Source: Aplysia californica
Lineage: Eukaryota > Mollusca > Gastropoda > Aplysiida > Aplysiidae
DNA length: 64,000 nucleotides
NCBI RefSeq assembly: GCF_000002075.1
Contig: NW_004797435.1
Location: 603,452 to 667,451 of the forward strand
Reading direction: 5' to 3'
Of the stretch, positions 1 through 32,225 are shown piece by piece. Below the pieces are notes generated by a model, which had not been told where the DNA came from, ran no database searches, and saw nothing but the letters and a program-made list of their open reading frames with translations. A program made the translations under genes and the position numbers. Positions within the stretch are counted from its first letter, which is position 1. Every line of letters begins with the position of its first letter.

Positions 1-91
1 GGGGGTAGAAAAAAAGGAGGGGAGAGGGTTATTCCCAAGTAGATGTAATCTTGTCAGACCAACGGTGCACACGTGTGTGCAGGTTATGTGG

Positions 92-215
92 GGACTCCAG
101 CGGTCGAGTGGTTAGTGGATTCAGACTCTCAAGTCATGTCATGCGAGTGTCGATGACACTGGGTTTAGGTGGGTGGTCACTGGGGTGTGTCCTTGAGCAA
201 GACTCAACAAATTTA
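92..215 (+). repeat. SINE-like repeat, Ser/Leu-tRNA-like head
   Basis: GCGGTCGAGTGGTTAGTGG resembles the A-box region of a class II tRNA, and the segment ends with 'gtgtccttgagcaagact', a phrase common in SINEs of aquatic invertebrates. The B box is poor. Confidence 0.4.
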
Positions 216-358
216 ACTAATAAAGCAAATTAAAAGAAAACAGTGTGCTACAAAGTGGCGACCAATATAGCAATAGCATTTTTGTTAAATTATCTGTATT
301 GGTGTAATATTGTGTCTTTGATATTCTTTGTATGCATATTAATGTATTTAGATAATGA

Positions 359-385
359 TGGATGGATGGATGGATGGACGGATAG

Positions 386-430
<45 letters not shown>
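359..430. repeat. (GGAT)n and (TG)n microsatellites
   Basis: A run of GGAT units (359-379) followed by 22 TG units up to 430. Confidence 0.95.
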
Positions 431-432
<2 letters not shown>

Positions 433-1150
433 AGCGGATGTGTGTGACTCAAATTTCCTCTTCGAAATAGTGGTGCATTTATTTATGATTCACGAGATGG
501 CTATGTGCAGTCCTGTACTTGTACTTTCTGCTCTTGACAAATAATAAGACGTGTATTTGTTTATATAATCTTTTGCTGTAAAACACATTGACCATTCATC
601 AGGTGGAAACGTACCACATAAATGTGATCCGTGAGTCCCATTGTCATCATTGTATTATTATTATTGATTGATATTATCATAACCATTGTTTTTAATACTT
701 TTATTATTTATAACATAATTTTCATCCTAATCATTATCTTACCTCATACTCTCAAGTCATTATGATATATTTAAAAATAATAATGATGCTGATTATCATA
801 TTTTAATTTAAAACATTCTCTTGTGATCATGACATAATTTCACATGGATGAATTTCATAATATAATCAAGATGTTAATATATGGTCGCTTTTGTGTAAGG
901 ACAAGTGGGCTAACCTAGATTTCGGGGGTTTCCAAAAATCTTGACCTACATCAAAAGTGAGCATTGCCCTACCTATAGGAGAAGTTTGGAGTCATTGGTG
1001 GGTATATTTGTTTGGTTATAGAGAAAACTCTTCTTGTCTTTTAAAGAAACTAAACAAGGGTTCAAAAACTTTACCTTCGATTTTCTCAAAACAGGATTTT
1101 TCGGGATGGCCCCCTTGTGCATAAACGCGACCAATATGTGGATTTGCTGA
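431..1150. other. AT-rich intergenic DNA
   Basis: No gene seen. Short ATT/TTA runs at about 650-730. Contains nothing I can name. Confidence 0.5.
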
Positions 1151-1164
1151 TGTTTTTAATTTTA

Positions 1165-1332
1165 GTAAGTGTTTTTTGGTACTTTCAACCCAATAAGGTA
1201 ATGTAGTGCCGGAGATTAAAGGTATAACAAAAGAGTAACAAACACAAAAAAGGAGGAGAGATAAGGACGACAGATGGTTGATTGGAAAGAAAAAGCAAAC
1301 CACATCAGAGCATCCGCCAACCACCCAAGAAG
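1165..1332 (-). repeat. 170-bp dispersed repeat, copy 1
   Basis: Shares 'agattaaaggt.taac.aaagagtaacaaacacaaaaaaggagg' and 'agca.ccgccaaccaccca' with the copies at 7020, 44862 and 51155. Likely a truncated SINE in minus orientation; the tail end of this copy is the most worn. Confidence 0.7.
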
Positions 1333-2688
1333 ATTTGTTGTGGATATCAAGTTGGCATGATGACGGCCACATTTTGCCAGCATGCAGATTACTGCTATAC
1401 TAGCACCAAAAAGAAGAAATATAACAAGCAGACCACACATGAGCAGCCACCAAGCCGCCTGCAAATATAGATACATGTCTTTGCTGTACTGTGTGCCCAC
1501 ATCTTTCACACCCGTCCTCTCCCTCTTCACCAAATCTTCTAAACTGGTTCCCAATGATTCACAGCTCCTGACACCTATCCATGTACTTGACTTCGATGTT
1601 GTCTAAGGCTTCACTATGACTGTCGTGTAAAGGCAAAGCTCTTTGTCTTGTGTGCAGAGATGACAATTCGATTCAAGTACCATCGTTTTTTTACTGGCAT
1701 GTGCCCAAAACATCTCAGGTTGGTCCTGACTGGAAGGGTCTGAGCACAACACTAGAAGTGACATCTGAATACTCACACAGAGATGTCAGGAAAAGAAGAC
1801 TGGACACAGAAAAAGTGCATAAAAAAGAAACAATACAGAAATGTCAAGGAACCAAGAAATGGATAAAACCTACTAACAATAACAACGCCCTCCAATGCTG
1901 ATAGAAAGAGACAAAGAAAGAAAACAAACAGCGAACAAAATTTCCTGGACATCGTCATAAATTTAATGAGAACATATTTCATATCAAGAAGAATTTCAAA
2001 CACCAGCACCCAACACTCCACACAGTCGTCCACAGACACAACCTGTAGTCACAGCCTACAGACATACAGTCTTGCATGCACATAGCAAACTGATTTTCGG
2101 GTCTCAAAATTTGTTCTTATATACGCAAGTATATTCTTTGTAGTTAAATACATAGTGAAATATGTACATACTGGAAAGATTTTTGCTTCCTGCGAATTTC
2201 GCTATGTGAATGCTAGACTGTAATTCCCAGTTACAGTCAACAGATACAGTCTGCCCATTCACATGTCTGTAGACCACAACACATTCACCAACACTCAACA
2301 GCCAGAACAAAATCATTTTAGCCCAGCAGAATTTTTTAAACAAAAAATGGGAGCTTACCTCAGACTGTCATCAGATTGGGACATAACTTAGACATTTATA
2401 TGAAGATCAGTTACACAAACACTTCATGTCTTAGCATGAATCACATCTGTCTGTTACATGTATGGGACTGTCATAAGATCAGAAAAACCTTGTGACATCC
2501 AACATTTGAAAATCCTCAGACACACAGCTGCACTTATAAGAACTTAACGAGACACTTGAGTAGGGTAAACAGTTTCTGTACATAAGATAGTTACAATTGA
2601 CAGCAAAAAAGAGACACAGACAAAAAGAATGCTTTTACTTGCCACAGTGAGGACACTTGGATAAAATAAGAACCGTTTCAAAAGAGAG
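1333..2688. other. Intergenic DNA without recognised gene
   Basis: Short ORFs on both strands overlap each other and lack homology signals. No repeat family recognised. Confidence 0.4.
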
Positions 2689-2690
2689 TA

Positions 2691-3411
2691 CAGTAGTCTC
2701 CGCCTAAACGCACGGTGCTCGGGAGGGCTCCTTAGCGTGTGTTTATACAGAGCGTGCGTTTACATGAACCTTTGCATGGGGAGGAAGGGATGCAGTGATC
2801 TCAATTCCTTATTACTCTAGCGATCTCCGTTGGAGGAGGGGGTCATTTTGGCAGATAATGTGACGACAGGTGACTGTTTTGTGAAGGATTCCCCGACAGG
2901 AGTTAAGAATACAAAGGCATCAGGCCTAGATCTACATCTAGATCTAACTAAACATTACACGCAGTTACTCAAACTCAAACACCAGTTAGAAACCTTCTCT
3001 CAAAGATACATTTCCAGTGACCAATCAAAAAACATTTCAGTCCCCCCCCCTAATCCCACCTCCACCCCCAACCCCCAACATAACCGACCAGCCCTAGACC
3101 GACACTTATGCGTCAGTGAAAAGTAGGGTGTGTGTAAACGCTGTCCATCACTCTCTTTGTACGGCGGGAGGGGCACTCTCACCAAATATCGGGTTTTCTA
3201 GTAAATTTTAGGCTTTTCATTTGCAGGCTGTGCAGGTTGTAGTGAAAATTTACCCTTGCCAAGAATAACTTGTCGGCGTGTTTCGCGGATCGGAGCGTGC
3301 GTTTAGAAGGAGTGACCGAGCGTTTGTACATCTAAATTATATAGTAAAAAAACTCGTCCGATGACGAAAGCGTGCATTTGAGCGGAGCGTGCTTTTAGGC
3401 GGAGACTACTG
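2691..3411. mobile_element. Pogo/Tigger-like MITE, family A
   Basis: Terminal inverted repeats CAGTAGTCTCCGCCTAAA at both ends, flanked by TA duplications (2689-2690, 3412-3413). 721 bp and without a transposase, so non-autonomous. An older copy with the same interior lies at about 34302-38023. Confidence 0.88.
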
Positions 3412-3413
3412 TA

Positions 3414-5292
3414 CATCATAAACAACCTGTACGTAGGCATGAACGCCGTCCACACTGCTGATTCCTTTTCATTTGCGGATCTCTTTTTTGAAAAAAGCAA
3501 CAATAAACTTTTAAAAGTACCAAAGATGCAACAAGATCCAATTTCATGGTTTAAAAAATAGAGAGAATTTTTGCTTTGTTTCTATACATTGATGTAAACC
3601 ATCTTTGACATAAACAGATAAGACTAATTAAAACGAGATATCAAAGTATGGAAATTTGAAAGTGCTAAAGTCTATCTGTATCACAGATAAATATTATTTA
3701 AAAACAAAAAGTGCACAAAACCTCATGCTTTCACAAAAGAATCTAAAATTTTACTGCTCTGACCCCCCCCCCCTTCCCAATCAATCATAAGAAAATTACC
3801 ATATATTGAAAATCCCCAGTAGTCAAAACAATGACATGCTGAGACAAAAAGAACCACATAATTGTCTTCTACCACAACACAGGAGACAAAACCCCGACAG
3901 AAACAAAAATTAGTTACATGTACTTTCGCACCGGTGCAGTCACAAATATAGATTATGCAGCCTGAACTAGCTGCAAGAACTCATCATGGTCATAAAGCTA
4001 ACGTGTCATAATGGCGAAACAAGGAGAACACGCCCCGATAGGTTTATTTAAATAATATTGGCATGCTGGGAAATCTGACAACAGCACCATAAAGGCACGG
4101 CACATTCCTGACCTTTGAAGAAACATATTCTGTCGGAAAGATACTAACATGCTGCTGGGAATGTGCGAACGAGACACAAGCTATACCGGTATTCAAAATG
4201 TGTACATTGCGCGAAAAGTTTTTATCTTACTCTTTCAAGAGTTCATTAAATGTAGACCCCAGGGAAAACCGTGTTTGCAACAAACAAATTATTGTTGGCA
4301 CTGCATTTTTTCCGCATAATACTATGAACTGTTGCTGTTCAATCTCTGTACAGCTGTATTAAGTGAGTCATGAGCATGTCACTATGGCCTTTTTTTATAG
4401 AAATAGTATTGGTGGACTAAATGTCTCTAGCCAAACAATAGAATAGTTCAATAAAGACATCAAAAATAGAAAATTGTGACATGCAATTTTTACCCCAGTA
4501 CTTACTTGCATCGCTAACCTCATCACTGAGACATTTCACTAAAAACAAAACCACCCAGACCATGTTTTCCTTCAATGAAAACCAAGGATCTATCTAGTTG
4601 CAAGACAGGACAGAATCTTTAAGACAAATCAAGCATTTTGTAAGTGTGAGGAGGTCAAAAGTGACCATTTACACAAAATATGCCCTGCATTGAAAGTATT
4701 TATTCCATTATGTGAGAGTTCACATCTTACCAGTCCATGTTGCTGTGACACCTCACTTTCAACAGAGTTACCTCAATGTTGTCTTCACCCAGTAAAAATA
4801 AAGGTGTCTATTTGACACAGAGATTATAAAGATGTGTATCGGAGTTAAAACATTGTATCTCATCAAACTCAGCACAAGAAGTATCATAAAATGGAATTCA
4901 CAAGATTAAAGTTTGATAAATGCGTTGACACAGCTACTTTGAGTATTGACATTCAAAGTGATCTATCAGGAAAAAATTTTTAAATTTCAGCTTAAATGAA
5001 ACAGTACTCACTTCTGTGGTATTATGTTTGATATGGAGACAAAGGACAAACAAAATAAGAAAAAATAAAGATTTATGCAACATTACATCTGGCTAGGCAT
5101 GGAAGGCAGTAAAATCATGATAACATCTCGTGTGCGGTCTTCTATTACTACAGACATGTCTTTTCACAAACAAAAAATATCATTTCACAAATAGGTGTAA
5201 ATGAGAACTTTTCCAAACCCGCATACTCAAGCAGAAATTGTTAACAATTATCGAGTCTGCACGTACAAAGAGGGGAACAATATTATCTACTG
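3414..5292 (-). other. Probable SEL1L 3' UTR and downstream DNA
   Basis: No credible ORF on either strand. The stretch is AT-rich. Candidate AATAAA signals on the minus strand lie at 4704-4699 and near 4047-4042, so the SEL1L transcript may end at either place. The exact end cannot be fixed from sequence. Confidence 0.4.
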
Positions 5293-26192
<20,900 letters not shown>

Positions 26193-26243
26193 CTTTGCTG
26201 ATACCAAGTGCCTTCTCTTTCCTCTTCACTTCATTTGCTTTGT
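26193..26243 (-). other. SEL1L: SEL1L 5' UTR segment with 2-codon upstream ORF
   Basis: A good acceptor (atttcag) lies just before 26243, so this 5' UTR segment is probably spliced to an upstream non-coding exon that I could not place. It contains an upstream ATG at 26234-26232 that reads Met-Lys-stop (26234-26226), 33 bases before the main ATG. Confidence 0.5.
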
Positions 26244-26506
26244 CTGAAATGCAAAATTAGAAATTGAAATAATATGTTTCTATATATCACACTTATAAAG
26301 TCACAAGAGTAAAATTTAATATCTTGTCCAGTACGCTACATTTACAATGATATGATAAAAATATTGCTATAAAAACAAAAAGGAAAGTCCTACTGGAAGT
26401 AGAATACAAATTTGTCTCCAATTCATAGTATGAGATTCAAAGTGTTCTGTCTGTGTTTTGCGGATGCTTCGAGTTCAAGTTTGTTCTATCTCCAACGCAC
26501 AACAAG

Positions 26507-26800
26507 GTGAACCATGTTGTGAGACATTGTGGTAAAATCAGGCATTCCTCAAAATAATGTCAAAATCAAAGAAACCATCACTTTTCTGGGTGTTTTGCTG
26601 GCCACCTAAAAAAAATCTATAGATTTTACTGAAAAACTTTGGTAATTTTTCCCCTGACATCAGGGGAACCTCACCTCCTTCAATTGTTAATTTCTCGACT
26701 TCTATTCAAGATAGAAGATGGTATTTTATTCCACCAAAAGCAAGACAAATGACCAAGCTTTAACTCCCTGAAAATTCCTTTACAACAAATTTGTACAACA
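26507..26800. repeat. Dispersed repeat (gtgaaatca..aagcaagacaaatga family), copy 2
   Basis: Shares 'gtggtaaaatcaggcatt', 'ttctcgacttctattcaaga' and 'aaagcaagacaaatgaccaa' with 7440-7830. It lies upstream of SEL1L exon 1. Confidence 0.5.
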
Positions 26801-27762
26801 AATTTGATGTCAAATTATTTTTCGGCGATTGCCGCAAACAGGTCTCTTTAACTGGGAGCTAATTCATTAAATGAAGAACCATCAAAATAGGTTCACTTCT
26901 TAGGATTTGAGGACCAGTTTAGTGAGGTTACGTATGTCACTTAGTTTTCAAACCAAAACAGGGCCTCGGCATAGTGGGTTTACCCTACTTAGAGATAAAG
27001 CGTTAGATGATACCAATACCTCTATACAAGCTAAAAAATTCAGTGGTCCTGTGTTTCCGTAGCTGAAGTGCGTGCGCGTCAGCAGTCTACTTTTAGAACC
27101 ATCAGAATTGCTCCGAAACAGAGGTATAGCTCTCATTTTAAACAATTATATAATAATATAGTCGGTAGCTCAAGACGTTTGTCCGATGAAACTTGAACAA
27201 ACTGACCCACCTAACTTGAAAAGATAACCAGGAAACAAGACTTCCATTTTTCAATTAAAAATTTTTAAAATTTATGAGCATTTTTTCCATTAAGTTCTTT
27301 GATAAAAATAATTCTATTTGATAGTTTTAAAAACTATTGTGCAGCTAGAACTAGAAAGAGAAATTTAAGAGCAAAGCGTTAAAAAATTTCTCTGTAGATA
27401 TTTTTTCCCTTTTCAATACATTCGTGGTAACAATATTATAGAGTCATGGTGTCTAGATCTAGTAGACCTAGGGGGCGCAACCACTCGTAATGACTTTTAT
27501 AAACCTATGAGAGGGGGTTAATTTTTCATTTGCAACTAGAAAGCTTGTGTGTGCTATAAAAGACAAGGGTGTTATTTTCATTGTTGATCAACAAAAACCC
27601 ATGGTATTCTCATGGTGAAAACACCTTCCTTGAAACCAATGCTGACCGCTGAGAACCTCCCCCCCCCCCCCCGTGAATGCTGGCTGAATGAAGAAGAAAT
27701 CTAATAGGGAGATTAGAGTTAAACATATATGTTGATTTTCACAGATTATGAGTTAACTGAAA
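26801..27762. other. Region upstream of SEL1L without recognised gene
   Basis: AT-rich with a poly(C) run at 27659-27672. It probably contains the SEL1L first non-coding exon and promoter, which I could not locate. Confidence 0.35.
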
Positions 27763-27774
27763 ATGAAATATATA

Positions 27775-28239
27775 CAGCAAGTGGCTATTCTCCAGCGTCG
27801 CAGCGGTAAATAGATCGATGGCTATTCTCCGGCGCCATGTATAGTTGCACATGTTGCTTCTCCACAGCTTTTCATCTCCCCTGTCGGCACATTGGCCTTA
27901 CACAAACACCCGAGTCTGCATTTCTTCAGAATACTATTCAACATAGGTGGACACGTAGCCACTAGTTACTCAATGAAAGCTCCAGTGATGGAGGAAGGAA
28001 GAATTTCTGTATCAGACGTGACACTGACAGAGCACCAAAAGTGTCACCAACTCTCAGTCACAACCAGAAGTACAAAAAAGCACATCCGGCACCGAACTCA
28101 GTTGCAACAATAATGGCCATAACGTGCCGACAGGGGGGATGGAAAGCTGTGGAGAAGCGACATATGTGCAACTAGCATGTGACGCCGGAAAATAGGCATC
28201 GATCTATTGACCGGCGTGACGCCACAGAATAGCCACTTG
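27775..28239. mobile_element. Fold-back element with arms of about 115 bp
   Basis: Left arm from CAAGTGGCTATTCT at 27778 is matched, inverted, by an arm ending AGAATAGCCACTTG at 28239; similarity runs on to the CTGTCGGCAC/GTGCCGACAG block near 27893 and 28119. A 12-base direct repeat ATGAAATATATA flanks it (27763-27774, 28240-28251). The core of about 210 bp has no transposase. Confidence 0.85.
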
Positions 28240-28309
28240 ATGAAATATATATCATTTATATACAGCTGCCAATACAACTATCAGAAATAACATCAGCAAT
28301 GAGTTACTG

Positions 28310-28470
28310 CACTAGATCTATCTAGATCTAGTTTCAAGATCTAGGCCTAGATTTTATCTAGATATATCTAGATTTAGATCTAGATCTAATTTTGGTTAGA
28401 TCTCTTAACTAATTTAATACTAGATCTAGATCGAATACTAGATTCTAGATCTACTAATTATGTTAATCTT
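28310..28470. repeat. TAGATCTAGATC low-complexity DNA
   Basis: Repeated 'ctagatctagatct' words, also at 33356-33412 and 63291-63307. Confidence 0.85.
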
Positions 28471-28627
28471 GTCAGCGATTTTGTAGTTTCGTTCGTTAAA
28501 GTTAAAGTCAAGAGTAGGGCCCAGTAGGGGGGTTTCAGGGGGCTTGCCCCCCTGACCTAATAAAAATATGGAGGTGGAGGGGCATGCCCCCCGGAATTTT
28601 ATCCCAATTTGATGTATTGCAGTTCGA

Positions 28628-29578
28628 AGTGACTATTCGGACTCGAGTCCGAATATGAAAAAATATATTCGGACTCTGATTCTTGTCCAGCATGACATCA
28701 CTTCCGACCTCCTGTGACTCTTGACTCCGGCTTCCTGTCCTGCCTCACTCGTGACTCACCTCAGGCTGGGTAGAGACCGGGATCACTTCGGGCAAAATGG
28801 CGTTAAATTGTGCAGGAGCCGAGTTTTTATCTTATGATGAATTTGAGGCCGGCCTGAAAAGTTATAGCGCTTCTAATAAATGTTTATTTGTCGAAGCAAT
28901 TAAAGATGGTTCTTTAGCGTGTGTCGGGGTCGGATGGGCGGCCTGCACACGTGTGGCTGTGGGTGCAGGTCGGGGAAGGGCACTATCGGTCTGGGCGTTG
29001 AACGTTGCATGTGAGTCAGTCTCCCCCCCCCCCCCCCCCCCCCGGCAACTGATCATTATTACAATAATAAGCTAATCTTGACGTAGATCTACGTAATGAA
29101 TTGTGTGCTGGTCTATGGAATCAAAAGTTGCCGTATGCTCGGCTCTACACAGCAACACAACTTTTTCTTGGTAAACAATTGAGATAACACAGACTTGTGT
29201 ATTTGAACGAATCGGTCTTTTTTTTTTACACAGCTCATAATATGCAGGTGCCAGGTGATCTGCTTATCTTCAATTTTACCTTTTTCTACAACAAAGAAAG
29301 TGGGAAACATGGGGGGTGGGGGGGGGGGGGGGTATCAATGAGGCGGCGGCATCGGATCGGCAGATAAGGTGTGGGTGAAACTAACAAATGGCGGAAAATT
29401 GGAAGCACAGAACGTTAGATCTATAGACTATAGAATGAAGACACTTTCTTTTTTCCGGACCTGTGTCCGAATAACATTTTTTCATATTCGGACTTGAGTC
29501 CGAAAATGAATTTTTTTTATTCGGACTCGAGTCCGAATATGAAAAAATGTTATTCGGATTCAAGTCCAAATAGGAAGT
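28628..29578. mobile_element. Palindrome-ended element (ATTCGGACTCGAGTCCGAAT)
   Basis: The perfect 20-base palindrome ATTCGGACTCGAGTCCGAAT lies at 28635-28654 and 29519-29538, with further partial units (attcggactt, attcggattc) beside each. Flanks are inverted relatives (agtgactattcgg; the right end reads inward cacttcctatttgg). The possible ZSWIM/MULE-type exon lies inside. Element type unknown. Confidence 0.55.
28797..28920 (+). CDS. Possible first exon of a ZSWIM/MULE-type gene
   Basis: ATG in good context (aaaATGG) opens MALNCAGAEFLSYDEFEAG and LKSYSASNKCLFVEAIKDGS. The pattern 'F.SYDEF...L..Y....N..FV' resembles the N-terminus of ZSWIM3-like proteins and related Mutator-type transposases. 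It is preceded by a GC-richer leader and lies between the two palindromic inverted repeats at 28628-28680 and 29460-29578, so it may belong to a transposon. No further exons were identified. Confidence 0.25.
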
Positions 29579-29666
29579 GGCTATTCTCACCCGGGGTGAG
29601 AATAGAAATACGATCGACCTCTCACCCCGGGTGAGACTTGCCACCGTAGGCTATTCTCACCCGGTG

Positions 29667-30924
29667 CAGGGTTGGTGATTTTTTATATTTTTTTCAAAAA
29701 AATATAAAAAAATCGATTTTTTAAATTTAAATCATGATTTTTTAAATTTAAATCAGATTTTTTTGATTTTTAAAAAAATGTCGACACAGTTTGGGATTTT
29801 TGGTTGCTAAAAGTATGTTCTTTTAGTGCAAAATGCATTGTCTTAATATAACTAATGATTAAATTAAGCAACCTCAAAAGAAAGCCTTAATCTGCTATAT
29901 AATAGTATATATATAATATATATATATATCAGTGAATTATGGCTACAGACAAAAAATGAAGAAAATGTCAGTCTAAAAGGAAGGGGTGGGGGGGGGGGGG
30001 GGTAATTATGCTTACATAAACTTGCATTTTATTACAGTGTGTGTGTGTGTGCACATGCTTGTGTTTGTCTAAAAAGAAAAAGAAAATGTTAATTTCAATA
30101 ATGAAAAAAAAAGTAAATTGAATGCTGTATTATTTTACAGTGACAGGGGGGGAAAGCAGACTTTTAAGCATGATTTTATTAGTCTACTAAACCTTATATA
30201 CTGTTTTATAAAACCAAGGAAAGGAATTCTGAATATTTAAAGATGTAAAAACAGAATACATTTTTTAAAAGTGATTTAAATCACTGAGTTTTATTTTTTA
30301 AATCAAGTTGATTAAAATTTTTAAAAAATCAACTGATTTAAATCGACCTGATTTAAAATTAAATCAACCCAACCCTGATTTCAATTATGAAAAAAAAGTC
30401 AATTGAATACACTGTATTATTTTACAGTGACAGGGGGGAAAGCAGACTTTTAAGCATGATTATATTAGTCTACTAAACCTTATATGTTTAATAAAACCAA
30501 GGAAAGGAATTCTGAATGTTCAAATATGTAAAAACTGAATACATTTGTTAAAAAGTGATTTAAATCACTGATTTTTATTTTAAAAATCAATTTGTTTGAA
30601 ATATTAAAAAAATCAACTGATTTAAATCAACCCAGCTCTGATTTCAATTATGGAAAAAAAAGTAAATTGAATACTGTATTATTTTACAGTGAAAGGTGGG
30701 AAAGCAGACTTTTAAACATGAATTATATTAGTCTACTTAACCTTATATCTGTTTTATGAAACCAAGGAAGGGAATTCTGAATGTTGAAATATGTAAAAAC
30801 TGAATAAAAATAAAGTTTTTAAAAAGTGATTTAAATCACTGATTTTTATTTAAAAAATCAAGTTGATTTAAATAAAAAAAATCAACTGATTTAAATCAAC
30901 CTGATTTAAATCAACCCAACCCTG
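29667..30924. mobile_element. hAT-type element with perfect 8-bp target duplication
   Basis: Begins CAGGGTTGG and ends CCAACCCTG. Exact 8-base duplications ACCCGGTG lie at 29659-29666 and 30925-30932. The ends are rich in 'gatttaaatca'. 1258 bp, no transposase. The target is the inner GGCTATTCTCACCCGGTG repeat of the surrounding element. Confidence 0.9.
30090..30924. repeat. Three tandem units of about 275 bp inside the hAT element
   Basis: Units start near 30090, 30377 and 30641 with 'atttcaattatgaaaaaaaa' or close variants and end in 'atcaacccaaccctga'. The three copies repeat the element's right end, so the end itself has been multiplied. Confidence 0.85.
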
Positions 30925-31029
30925 ACCCGGTGTGAAACAAGACCTGTTTTTCCTATTTTCGGAATACTTTCTATCGATGTGGATGATCAAATGGATAAAG
31001 GCAAAGAAAAGATTACGTTATAGCACAAA

Positions 31030-31170
31030 AGTAAGCAAATTTTATCGACTACAAAGATGCTATGGCTATTTCACTTTTCGAATCGAGCCGAACTACGGGG
31101 GTCGCCATTTTGTTTTGCCCGGAATTTCTCGCAAGATCTACTCCTCCCCTCTTCTCTCTCTCTTTCTGAA
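31030..31170 (+). repeat. Direct repeat around the TTAA element, copy 1
   Basis: 'cgaatcgagccgaactacg' and 'cggtcgccattttgttttg' or near variants are shared with 32095-32225, on either side of the TTAA-flanked insertion. Confidence 0.8.
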
Positions 31171-31225
31171 TACTGTCTATCGGAGTGGACGATCAAGTTG
31201 ACCAAAACAAAGTTAAAAAATTATG

Positions 31226-32088
31226 TTAACTCTTATCCTGCGTCTGTGCCCAGATGCGTATCTTATCAGCAACCGATTACGTCGGACTCGCCGGGCAGGC
31301 CGCCGGGGTCACTCAGTGTGTACTGTTGGTGTACAGCGCGCGCGCCGGGAAACGTGTGTTTTCGCCATGAATACCGCGGGAGTGTGTTAACTGATGATGA
31401 AAATAACGCTCTATCCTTCATAGCATTCTATTTATAAAGTGTTACAAACACATGAATAACCCCCTCTCACAAGCTGATAAGACATTACGAGTAGTTACGC
31501 CCATTTGAATAACCTTTCTGGACGCTCTTGTTGTTATGAATGACCTGAGGTTCGAAAAGGGATACTTTAGGTCAATTTCCGAAAGTTTTACACTCAAATT
31601 GTTCTTTGTACCTGCACAATGGTATTCAAAACTATTAAACAAGCTCATTTTTTATCAGGTAGTATCATTTCATACAAAATCAAGCTCATTTGAAAGATTT
31701 TGTATAGAAAAATGGAAGTCTTGTTTCCTGACTACCCTTTCGAGCTCCTCATGTGTAAGTGGGTCAATTTGTTCTATAATTTCATTGGACGGACATCTAG
31801 AGCTATCAATTTGGCATGTTTTGAATGAGACGTATGCCTCGATTACGAACGAACGCAGGTGGTTCTAGAAGAAGGCCACAAACGCACACAAACTCAAGCA
31901 GACTGACGCACACACACTTGACCTGCGTGAATGGGGATCCGACTCGGGACCCGAATGACACGTAAGAGGATGCGCGCTGCCCGTGCGCTGAGCCAGGAGC
32001 TACACTGACTCGGGACGAGAACGCAGGCGAGGTGCCGAAATAGGCTTATCGGGCTACATAAACCCGGCTCCCGCAGGATGAGGGTTAA
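31226..32088. mobile_element. piggyBac-like non-autonomous element
   Basis: TTAA at 31226-31229 and 32085-32088; inner ends CTCTTATCCTGCG and (inverted) CCCTCATCCTGCG. TTAA duplication with C-rich ends is the piggyBac pattern. 855 bp inside, no transposase recognised. Confidence 0.7.
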
Positions 32089-32094
32089 AACACA

Positions 32095-32225
32095 AAAGTA
32101 AATTAATTTGGTCGTCTATAAAGATGCTACGGCTATTTAACTTTTCGAATCGAGCCGAACTACGCCGGTCGCCATTTTGTTTTGCCCGGAAGTTCTCGCG
32201 TTACTCCTCTCTCTCTCTCTTTCTC
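32095..32225 (+). repeat. Direct repeat around the TTAA element, copy 2
   Basis: Second copy of the block at 31030-31170, followed by a CT-rich run. Confidence 0.8.

Noticed and set aside
1016-1554. ORFs of 112-118 codons on the minus strand
   Set aside because: They lie across the 170-bp repeat. Similar peptides recur at 7059, 44805 and 51135 because the DNA repeat recurs; no gene signal.
29581-29605. Palindrome as a bacterial-type terminator
   Set aside because: The context is a eukaryotic transposon end, and an identical copy marks the other end.
31057-31437. 126-codon ORF on the plus strand
   Set aside because: Crosses the boundary of the TTAA-flanked insertion and includes a duplicated repeat block, so the frame is accidental.
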